DNA of 9,465 nucleotides, taken from assembly GCA_946531975.1 (NCBI GenBank), contig CAMNAY010000050.1:1-9465 (forward strand), read 5' to 3'. This document shows, piece by piece, positions 1-6,039 of the stretch. The number at the start of each line of letters is the position of its first letter. Position 1 is the stretch's first letter. Origin of the DNA: an uncultured Ruminococcus sp. Lineage in GTDB: Bacteria > Bacillota > Clostridia > Oscillospirales > Ruminococcaceae. The notes beneath the pieces were generated by a model. That model had not been told where the DNA came from, made no database searches, and saw only the letters and a list, made by a program, of their open reading frames with translations. The position numbers were made by a program, and so were the translations under genes.

Positions 1-3000
1 TGATCATAACGCTGTACGGGTCTCTGATGGTATAATCCGCATCAGCGATCTCCATACCGTACTGTTCTGTGAATTGTGCCGAGAGTGTGTCGATAAACTG
101 ACGAACTGTGAAGAACGGGAACTTATTCAGTGTGGTTGTCTCATAGATCCGAATGAGAAGCTCAGAGTTTCCGTCCTCTGCATTCAGCCGGATGTTATAT
201 CCGATCTGAGCGGTTTTGTATTTCGTGACCGTGCCGTCCTCAGCAGTCACCGCGAGTGTACCGTCAGTCAGGGTGAAGGTACCTTCTTCAATGCTGCCGT
301 CAACGAACGAGGCAAAACGGATCCTGTCACCGTTGATCTCGATCAGACTGTTTTTGCTGTACCAGAGACTGTCTTCCAGCTTTTCGATGCCCTTGGGTTC
401 GGTTTCAAATGCTGCGGTGTTGAGCGCTCTGTCGAGCACGGTGAAGCTGTATTCGCTGAAGTCGGTGATGTCATAGGTCAGCGTAAAGGTGCCGTCTTCG
501 TCCGGATTTGCGGGGATAATATCACAGAAGTTGATGTTATTTTCTTCGCCGGGGATCAGCTGATTCATGATTGCTCTGCCTGCAAGGGGAAGTGTGCTTT
601 CATTGTAGGGGCGGTCGAGAATCGTAGCGTCCGTGATGCGGCGGCAGATATAACGGGTGATTTCATAGAGGTTATAGGCGGAGTCCGAATAATCTGCATC
701 CGGATCATAAGCGCCGACCGTGCCGCCCTGACCGTGTCCGGTGACGATAATGCCGTCCAGCGCGGTTTCGTCACTGGCAGTGAGCGTCAGAATCGTTCTG
801 CCGTCCTTCTCGCTGACCTGTGTTTCGAGCTGCGGTGCCTGCGTGTCTACGACAAGCGGGTAGGAGATCGTCTGCGGATGCTCTGCGGATCCTTCGTAGT
901 CGATCGAACCGCTGAGAACGAGGTTATATGTTCCGTCAGGGATGCTGTTCATTTCGTCGTTAGGCTCTGCGCTAAATACGTACCAGCGGCCCGCAACCGG
1001 TACATTTTGTCCTTCCATAACACGGTTGCCCTCTGCATCCTCCACATATGCGCCGTCCAGAAGATACTGGCGGATGTTTTTGGCGATGATGCCGGCATGA
1101 TCGGCAAGACCGTCGTTATTCGGAGAGACATAGACCGTATCTGCATTTCCGAACATTTCTTCATACTCATCCGGCGTGGCAGCCATCTGAACGCACAGCA
1201 TAAAGTCGTCTTCGGTATCATATGAATCTTCAGGGATATTTCTGGCGATTTCAGTAAAATGAGCGAGCGCTTTCGTCAGGGAATGACCGGCTTCGATTGT
1301 CATATTACCCATTTTCATGCTGGGAACGCAAGCTTCGCGCTCAAAAATCGGAAGCTGTGCCCAGTCATCGCTGAAGCCGAGCAGCGGAATGGAGATGTCG
1401 CAGCAGTTGTCTGCGCCCTCCAGCAGCAGATAGCCTTCGATGAAGAATCCGTTGGTGAAGGTTTCGCGGAGTGCTTCGTACTGAGATGCATCGAGTGTGA
1501 CGGAGACCGTCTCGGTGCGGGATTCACCCGCAGCGATATTCAGCAGTGCGGAGCAGTCTGCGCTGCTGATGAGTGCCTGCTGTCCGGAGATTCTGTCCTG
1601 AGCTGTCGTTTCATCGAAGATTGTTCCGTCTGTCGTCAGTGCGAGCTTTGCGGAGCTGAAGCTGACGTCCTCATTGCTGAGATTGGACAGATCAACCTGA
1701 AAACGGAAGCTGCTGCCGAGCTTATCATAGAGATTGACCTTTGCAGCGCCCTCCGGACCGGTCAGAATAACCTTGTCCGCGAGCATATTGTTCATCGAGA
1801 CCAGACCTGCACCCTGACGGCGCGGGGTCACATACAGACCGTTCTCGTCGGTATAGGGGACCGCGGAGCACATCAGCAGATTGCGCATGTATTCCAGCTT
1901 GTCTCTGCCGTTCAGCGCGATGCCCTGCTTCTGCATGTACTCGTTCATGATCGCGGCACAGCCTGCGAGATACGGCGAAGCCATGGACGTACCGGACATG
2001 ATCTGCTCTGTGCTGCCGTAGCCTGCGGATTCGACGCAGCCGCCGATGCCCATGATATCAGGACGCAGATCGAGAGACTGTCTGCCGCCGTATGCGGTAT
2101 ACATGCTGACCTCAGTCGGGTAATCGAAGGGAACAGTCTGTCCGCGGAAGCTGAGTGTCTGCTCCGGTTCTGCGAGGAGCATCTGACCGTCTTCGTAGGT
2201 GATTACTCCGAGCGGCAGTTCGGATTCACTGATGACGAAGGAAAGACCGTCGGTGATTTCCCAGTCCATGACAATGACGCCGACTGCGCCGGCTGCCAGT
2301 GCGCAGTTTGCAATATCCGTGTATTTATCATCATCGTCGGCGCGGTTGACGAGGGCGAGTTTTCCGGTGAGGTCTTTGCCTTCAAAGTCCTCCGGTGTGC
2401 CGTCGCCGCAGAATTCGTATGCGTAGTCACCCTCCTGAAGATAATCGCCCAGGCTGAGCATATTCGCATCCGGGTGCAGGGTCGGGCGATAGACGATGAG
2501 CTGATCTTTGAAGCCAAATGCAGTGAGATATTCAGTGACTTCATTCTCCGCAGATGCAACAACGAGCAGGGATGCACCCGGATCTGCCTTGTCTTCAATG
2601 GTGGATCCATCCGGGTTGCAGGCAAGCGGCGGTGCGCCGTAGAGCTGCACGCCGTTTTCAAAGTTGCCTGCTGCGATGCAGACCATGATGCCGGCGTTCT
2701 CTGCCGTTTTGAGCGCTTCGCCCATCAGGTTGTTGCCGAATGTCTCGCTGGGGCTGCCGAAGCTCATGTTGATGACATCAGCACGGAGTCTGACAGCGTC
2801 CTCGGTTGCAGCGATTGCAGCGGGGTAGCTGATGTCGCCGTTTTCGTTTCCGGTTGCCATAAAGAGGATCTGAGCATCCTTTGCGACACCGGAGATGACC
2901 TTGCCGTCGTCATCCGTGATCGAATTGCCCGCAGCAATGCCTGTGACATGGGTGCCGTGATAGCTGTCGGGATCGGGAACATCTGCATACGGATCCGCGT

Positions 3001-3706
3001 CATAATAATCTGCCACAAACGGCAGCTTGCTGTTGATATAGGTCTGAGAAGGGTCGATCTGCGCATTCAGTCCGACGTTCTGAACGATGTCCGCAATGCT
3101 TTCCTGTGTCAGTTTGGTCTCAATACTCTCGTCAAGCGGTGCAAACATCGGGTGCGTGATATCCAGCTCCGAGTCGATGATCGCGATGACCTGTCCTTCA
3201 CCGGTGCAGCCGGTGGTGTCATAATATGCAGGGAAGCCGCCGAGCTGTGCAGCGCGTGCCATCTGCGGTGCTGCGCAGTTGTGAACCTCTGCGACCTGCT
3301 CGACGCCCGGCAGTGCGCGGATTTCAGGAATCAGGTCTGCGGGGATTTCGCAGCAGAATGCGTTAAGGAGAATACTGTAACTGTACTGAATTTCCAGCTC
3401 CGGATACAGCGCACGGATGCTCTGCTGAACCCGCTCCTGTGCGGAACGGATGCGGCTCTCTGCACGGTCTGCCTGTGCGGTGTTCAGATAGCTGACGCCC
3501 AGTTCTTCTGCCGCAGGCTGTGCAAGAACAGCATCGCCGGAAACCTTGACGATTACTGTGACAGGAGACTGCTGTGTGCTTTCTCCGGATTGGCTCTCAG
3601 CAGCGGCGGATGCTGTAAGCTGCGTCTGAAGCATCGGCAGTCCGCCGAGGCAGAGCGATGCAGCAAGCGTCAGGCTGAGGGCTTTGCTGATGATGGTTTG
3701 ATGCAT
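1..3706 (-). CDS. Secreted subtilisin-family (S8) serine protease, lactocepin/C5a-peptidase-like, 3' end outside window
   Basis: This is a large exported serine endopeptidase. The frame runs 1,235 codons from ATG at 3706 to the window edge without a stop. A signal peptide covers residues 1-34 (hydrophobic core, AxA-type site near TASA|AA); the Cys at 19 lacks a lipobox. An inhibitor I9-type propeptide spans about 48-142. The S8 catalytic domain follows, with the triad intact: Asp178 (VIAIIDSELD), His250 (HGTHVTGIAAG), oxyanion Asn348 (CIAAGN) and Ser574 (SGTSMASPYLAG). A protease-associated (PA) domain is inserted at about 405-515. An Fn3-like domain follows (about 650-790, ending LGFSDDWAQLPIFE), then a segment with SPNNDG (861-866) and YPLVVDTQAP (949-958), as in C5a peptidases and lactocepins. 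Residues beyond about 1100 are unassigned. The ribosome binding site AAGGGA ends 7 nt before the ATG. The gene is divergent from the membrane protein/cyclase unit. The substrate is unknown; extracellular protein or peptide breakdown is inferred from the family. Cell-wall anchoring or a C-terminal binding module cannot be judged from here. Confidence 0.95.
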   Translation of the reverse strand, partial: MHQTIISKALSLTLAASLCLGGLPMLQTQLTASAAAESQSGESTQQSPVTVIVKVSGDAVLAQPAAEELGVSYLNTAQADRAESRIRSAQERVQQSIRALYPELEIQYSYSILLNAFCCEIPADLIPEIRALPGVEQVAEVHNCAAPQMARAAQLGGFPAYYDTTGCTGEGQVIAIIDSELDITHPMFAPLDESIETKLTQESIADIVQNVGLNAQIDPSQTYINSKLPFVADYYDADPYADVPDPDSYHGTHVTGIAAGNSITDDDGKVISGVAKDAQILFMATGNENGDISYPAAIAATEDAVRLRADVINMSFGSPSETFGNNLMGEALKTAENAGIMVCIAAGNFENGVQLYGAPPLACNPDGSTIEDKADPGASLLVVASAENEVTEYLTAFGFKDQLIVYRPTLHPDANMLSLGDYLQEGDYAYEFCGDGTPEDFEGKDLTGKLALVNRADDDDKYTDIANCALAAGAVGVIVMDWEITDGLSFVISESELPLGVITYEDGQMLLAEPEQTLSFRGQTVPFDYPTEVSMYTAYGGRQSLDLRPDIMGIGGCVESAGYGSTEQIMSGTSMASPYLAGCAAIMNEYMQKQGIALNGRDKLEYMRNLLMCSAVPYTDENGLYVTPRRQGAGLVSMNNMLADKVILTGPEGAAKVNLYDKLGSSFRFQVDLSNLSNEDVSFSSAKLALTTDGTIFDETTAQDRISGQQALISSADCSALLNIAAGESRTETVSVTLDASQYEALRETFTNGFFIEGYLLLEGADNCCDISIPLLGFSDDWAQLPIFEREACVPSMKMGNMTIEAGHSLTKALAHFTEIARNIPEDSYDTEDDFMLCVQMAATPDEYEEMFGNADTVYVSPNNDGLADHAGIIAKNIRQYLLDGAYVEDAEGNRVMEGQNVPVAGRWYVFSAEPNDEMNSIPDGTYNLVLSGSIDYEGSAEHPQTISYPLVVDTQAPQLETQVSEKDGRTILTLTASDETALDGIIVTGHGQGGTVGAYDPDADYSDSAYNLYEITRYICRRITDATILDRPYNESTLPLAGRAIMNQLIPGEENNINFCDIIPANPDEDGTFTLTYDITDFSEYSFTVLDRALNTAAFETEPKGIEKLEDSLWYSKNSLIEINGDRIRFASFVDGSIEEGTFTLTDGTLAVTAEDGTVTKYKTAQIGYNIRLNAEDGNSELLIRIYETTTLNKFPFFTVRQFIDTLSAQFTEQYGMEIADADYTIRDPYSVMI

Positions 3707-3713
3707 GAAATCA

Positions 3714-3719
3714 TCCCTT
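3714..3719 (-). promoter_or_regulatory. Ribosome binding site of the subtilase
   Basis: AAGGGA on the minus strand ends 7 nt before the ATG at 3706. It fixes that ATG as the start and lies directly after the T-run of the leader hairpin, so any folding or early termination there would affect access to it. Confidence 0.8.
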
Positions 3720-3722
3720 CTC

Positions 3723-3771
3723 AAAAAATTTCACATGGCAGTACAGGCTGGAGCGCTGTTCTGGCATGTGA
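3723..3771 (-). terminator. Terminator-like hairpin plus T-run in the subtilase leader (possible attenuator)
   Basis: Read on the minus strand, TCACATG (3771-3765) can pair with CATGTGA (3737-3731). A C-C mismatch and a CAG/CTG extension give about 10 base pairs around a 19-nt loop. Two A residues and then six T residues (3728-3723) follow. This resembles an intrinsic terminator but is weak: the stem is short, the loop large and the base AT-rich. It sits between the promoter and the ribosome binding site, so it would act as an attenuator or as an mRNA structure near the start rather than as an end-of-gene terminator. The function is inferred from geometry only. Confidence 0.4.
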
Positions 3772-3774
3772 TCG

Positions 3775-3810
3775 GCAGACAGGAAAAACTGACGTTTCCC
3801 GCATGTCTGC
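3775..3810 (-). other. 5' leader stem-loop of the subtilase mRNA
   Basis: On the minus strand GCAGACA (3810-3804) pairs with TGTCTGC (3781-3775). Inside it, after a 4-nt one-sided bulge, GGAAA (3799-3795) pairs with TTTCC (3786-3782) around an 8-nt loop. The hairpin would begin at or within a base or two of the predicted transcription start. A stem at the very 5' end can protect mRNA from decay; it could also be one arm of a switch with the second hairpin. I recognise no riboswitch family. Confidence 0.45.
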
Positions 3811-3817
3811 ATCCCAT

Positions 3818-3846
3818 ATTTTACCATAAAAACAGGCGCATGTCAA
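3818..3846 (-). promoter_or_regulatory. Sigma-A-type promoter of the subtilase gene
   Basis: On the minus strand a perfect -35 TTGACA (3846-3841) is followed by a 17-nt spacer and -10 TAAAAT (3823-3818). A TGG directly before the -10 makes an extended -10 element. The predicted start of transcription is near 3811, giving an untranslated leader of about 105 nt before the ATG at 3706. Confidence 0.85.
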
Positions 3847-4094
3847 TAAAATCAGATTTAAACATGGTTAAGATTTTATAAAGATACAGAGAGCCTTGAT
3901 TTTTGAGCAATTACAGGATGTTGGATTTGAGCAAGATGCGACAAAAAACCTGAACCTGTCAGCAGATTCCTGAGAGAATGATGAAAGCCGGTGCCGATGT
4001 GCAGCGGAATCTGCCGCAGGACTGCCGGTACAGAATGATTTTGTTTGCAATCTGATAAATTGAGAGTTTTTTACAAATTTTATCGCGGCGGCAC
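3847..4094. other. Non-coding divergent intergenic region
   Basis: These about 250 bases separate two outward-facing promoters. The segment is AT-richer than the flanking genes, and I find no reading frame with a credible start and ribosome binding site on either strand. The only structure I would point to is an imperfect direct repeat ending in TTTGAGCAA (listed separately). With the leader on one side and the short 5' untranslated region on the other, the gene-free stretch totals about 450 bases (3707-4157). Confidence 0.6.
3896..3934. repeat. Imperfect direct repeat upstream of the subtilase promoter
   Basis: The nine-base word TTTGAGCAA occurs at 3902-3910 and again at 3926-3934, 24 bp apart. 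The bases before each copy also resemble each other (TTGATT and TTGGA). The pair lies about 55-90 bp upstream of the subtilase -35 box, where an activator could bind. A chance repeat in AT-rich DNA is possible, and no known operator is recognised. Confidence 0.3.
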
Positions 4095-4123
4095 TTGAAA
4101 TTTTGCCGAAGGTATGATATAAT
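4095..4123 (+). promoter_or_regulatory. Sigma-A-type promoter of the membrane protein/diguanylate cyclase unit
   Basis: TTGAAA (4095-4100), a 17-nt spacer and a perfect TATAAT (4118-4123) with TGA directly before it form an extended -10 promoter. The predicted start of transcription is near 4130, giving a short leader of about 28 nt. The -35 box overlaps a TTG that would otherwise be a possible start of the downstream frame, so that longer frame is not translated. Confidence 0.88.
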
Positions 4124-4145
4124 AGACCATATAACAATGCCAGTC

Positions 4146-4150
4146 GGAGG
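4146..4150 (+). promoter_or_regulatory. Ribosome binding site of the small membrane protein
   Basis: GGAGG lies 7 nt before the ATG at 4158. Together with the promoter at 4095-4123 it decides the start of this gene. Confidence 0.85.
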
Positions 4151-4157
4151 AAATCGT

Positions 4158-4631
4158 ATGCAGAAAATCGGGCGCGCTATGAGCGCTGCTATGGCAATTA
4201 CCCTCAGCTTTGCGCTGTCACTGACGGGTAATCTGATTTCGGGACACTTTTCAGCTGTCGGCTTTCTGGTCTGTTTTCTGATCAGTACAGCGGTCAGTCT
4301 GCTGATCGGGCTGCTGGTGCCGATGAAACCGCTGACGGACCGGCTCTGCGGCTCTCTGCCGCCGGACAGCATGAAGCGCCGGTGCATTGAGACACTGATT
4401 GCCGATCTGCTCTATACGCCGGTCATCACCCTGCTGATGATCGCACTGTCCTGTTTCAATGCCCGCAGGCACGGCGGCAGTCTTCCGTTTCTGCCTGCGT
4501 TTCTCAGGGCGCTGCTCATCAGCTTTGTGATCGGTTATGTGCTGATTTTCGTGTTGATGCCGCTGTTCCTGCGGCTGATCCTGAAGAAGTACGGAGTTCA
4601 GCAGGGTCCGCCCCGCAGACCGGAACAGTAA
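4158..4631 (+). CDS. Four-helix membrane protein with internal duplication (DUF2798-like)
   Basis: This is a 157-residue integral membrane protein of unknown function. Hydrophobic helices are predicted by eye at about 9-28, 33-54, 79-100 and 114-142, with a basic C-terminal tail (KKYG ... RRPEQ). The two halves (about 8-65 and 77-147) resemble each other: each has two helices joined by a short polar turn, and the second helix of each ends in a hydrophobic-Pro pattern followed by a leucine-rich or basic stretch (LLVPMKPLTDRL, LMPLFLRLIL). This two-helix unit resembles the DUF2798 family from memory, duplicated here; that assignment is tentative. ATG 4158 was chosen because GGAGG sits 7 nt upstream and the longer frame starts inside the promoter. 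The diguanylate cyclase starts 27 nt downstream with no terminator between, so the two are probably co-transcribed. A role as membrane partner or transporter is inference only. Confidence 0.8.
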   Translation: MQKIGRAMSAAMAITLSFALSLTGNLISGHFSAVGFLVCFLISTAVSLLIGLLVPMKPLTDRLCGSLPPDSMKRRCIETLIADLLYTPVITLLMIALSCFNARRHGGSLPFLPAFLRALLISFVIGYVLIFVLMPLFLRLILKKYGVQQGPPRRPEQ

Positions 4632-4643
4632 GCGCCGCAGAAC

Positions 4644-4648
4644 AGGAG
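4644..4648 (+). promoter_or_regulatory. Ribosome binding site deciding the diguanylate cyclase start
   Basis: AGGAG ends only 1 nt before an in-frame GTG (4650) but 10 nt before an in-frame ATG (4659). The spacing favours the ATG. Confidence 0.75.
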
Positions 4649-4658
4649 TGTGGTACAG

Positions 4659-5993
4659 ATGATTCCGCCCGAAGATGCCATGCAGAATATGCCGGCGGTC
4701 ACCTTTGACCGTGCCGCAGCAGCCCTCGCGGGGGATTTTGAACGGATCTTTGTTGTCCGGCTTGAGAGCGGCTGCTATACCGAATATACCACGGGCTGCG
4801 GTGAGCTTGAGGTCAACTCATCCGGCACCGATTTCTTTTATGATCTGCGCGGATATATCCGCAGAAATGTCGTGCCGGAGGATCAGGACAGAGTGCTGCG
4901 GCTGCTGCACAGAGAACGCCTGAAGGTGATTCTGAACGACGGGAATTCCGCGACGCTCAACTACCGGATGCCCACGGAACAGGGCGTGCTGTACAATACG
5001 ATGAAGGTCATCTGCGGAAGCGGCGCCGAGGACGGGCTGCTGTTCATCGGAATGCGGCGCGTCAGCAAATTCATGCGCAGTTATGCGGCTGCTTCCGTCG
5101 ATTATGAGCTGTACAGCCATATTTCCCGCGCACTCGCCAGACGCTATGAGGTCATCTATCTGGTCAATCTGCAAACGGGCGCCTATACCGAATACAGCTG
5201 CAGCGAATCGTATGCACGGCTCAATGTCGGCGCACGCGGCACCGATTTTTTCGGAGATACACAGCGCAACCTCAAAATCGACATCTATCCGGAGGATTAT
5301 CCGATGATGGCGAAGGAGATGGAGCGGGAGCAGCTGCTTCAGAATCTCGCTGAAAGCGGAACCGCAACGCTGAATTACCGGCTGATGCTCGACGGTAAGC
5401 CGCAGTATGTGACGCTGACTGCGATTCAGCCGGAAGATGACGAGATTCACCTGATTATTGCGGTCTCCAATGTCGATGCCGCAAAGCGCAGAGAGATCGC
5501 CTTTCGTGAGGCGCTCGGCAGCGCAATGGATCTCGCACACCGGGACGCGCTCACAGGTACCGCCAGCAAGCACGCCTATGTAAAGGCGGAGGATGCACTG
5601 AATACCCGCATTGAAGCCGGCGAGAATTTGACATTTGCCGTTGCCGTCTGTGATATCAACGGGCTGAAAAAGGTCAATGATACACAGGGACATCTTGCAG
5701 GCGATGCGTATATCAAAGATGCCGCGGATATGGTCAGCCGGTGTCTGGAGGGCGGGGAAGTCTTCCGGGTCGGCGGCGATGAATTTGCCGTGCTGCTGCG
5801 CGGTCCGGCGTATGAAAAACGGGAAGATTTGCTCGTGCTGCTGACAAAAACGCAGGAGACACGAAGAAAGAACGGACAGGTCACAGTTGCCTGCGGACTG
5901 GCAGAATATGAACAGGGAAACGATCGGCGTGTGCAGGATGTCTTTGACCGCGCTGACCGTGCAATGTACGAAAATAAAAAGCTGTTCCGCTGA
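4659..5993 (+). CDS. Diguanylate cyclase with two tandem PAS-like sensor repeats and a GGDEF domain
   Basis: This 444-residue protein (numbering from ATG 4659) probably makes cyclic di-GMP from two GTP. The N-terminal part contains two homologous sensor units, about 24-122 and 160-257. Shared landmarks are GCYTEYT/GAYTEYS, GTDFF/GTDFF, VVPEDQ/IYPEDY and SATLNYRM/TATLNYRL. They look PAS-like. No membrane segment or signal peptide is seen, so the protein is probably cytoplasmic. The GGDEF domain follows: HRDALTGTASKHAY (about 294-307), metal-site DINGLK (332-337) with KVND, and catalytic GGDEF (372-376), all consistent with activity. The inhibitory I-site RxxD is absent; Leu and Gly occupy its key positions. 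ATG 4659 is preferred over GTG 4650 on ribosome-binding-site spacing. It is the second gene after the membrane protein, and a hairpin terminator follows 7 nt after its stop. The sensed signal is unknown. Confidence 0.9.
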   Translation: MIPPEDAMQNMPAVTFDRAAAALAGDFERIFVVRLESGCYTEYTTGCGELEVNSSGTDFFYDLRGYIRRNVVPEDQDRVLRLLHRERLKVILNDGNSATLNYRMPTEQGVLYNTMKVICGSGAEDGLLFIGMRRVSKFMRSYAAASVDYELYSHISRALARRYEVIYLVNLQTGAYTEYSCSESYARLNVGARGTDFFGDTQRNLKIDIYPEDYPMMAKEMEREQLLQNLAESGTATLNYRLMLDGKPQYVTLTAIQPEDDEIHLIIAVSNVDAAKRREIAFREALGSAMDLAHRDALTGTASKHAYVKAEDALNTRIEAGENLTFAVAVCDINGLKKVNDTQGHLAGDAYIKDAADMVSRCLEGGEVFRVGGDEFAVLLRGPAYEKREDLLVLLTKTQETRRKNGQVTVACGLAEYEQGNDRRVQDVFDRADRAMYENKKLFR

Positions 5994-6000
5994 AGAATGA

Positions 6001-6034
6001 AAACCCGCTGTATGAAGCAACATACAGCGGGTTT
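6001..6034. terminator. Bidirectional intrinsic terminator between convergent genes
   Basis: AAACCCGCTGTATG (6001-6014) and CATACAGCGGGTTT (6021-6034) form a perfect 14-bp stem around a 6-nt loop. On the plus strand the stem ends in TTT followed by ATTGGTTATTT; on the minus strand it ends in TTT followed by TCATTCTT. The hairpin begins 7 nt after the cyclase stop and ends 5 nt from the hisC stop, so it can end both converging transcripts. Confidence 0.88.
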
Positions 6035-6039
6035 ATTGG

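Noticed and set aside
3741..3760. Riboswitch or T-box in the subtilase leader
   Set aside because: No T-box sequence (a conserved TGG-containing antiterminator bulge) or other recognisable aptamer core is present, and the leader is short. Only generic hairpins can be supported.
1259..3829. Open frame of 856 codons on the plus strand opposite the subtilase, and a further 383-codon frame at 74-1225
   Set aside because: They are codon-aligned antisense shadows of the protease. The minus strand encodes a signal peptide, intact catalytic triad and PA domain, while the plus frames give cysteine- and arginine-rich sequence with no recognisable domain.
3868..4137. Possible small minus-strand gene (89 codons) in the divergent intergenic region
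   Set aside because: It would start at a TTG with no ribosome binding site, crosses the plus-strand promoter, and its product shows no recognisable domain. A longer overlapping minus frame at 3959-4387 has the same problems.
4818..6023. 401-codon minus-strand frame opposite the diguanylate cyclase
   Set aside because: It is the codon-aligned shadow of the cyclase and would begin inside the bidirectional terminator hairpin.
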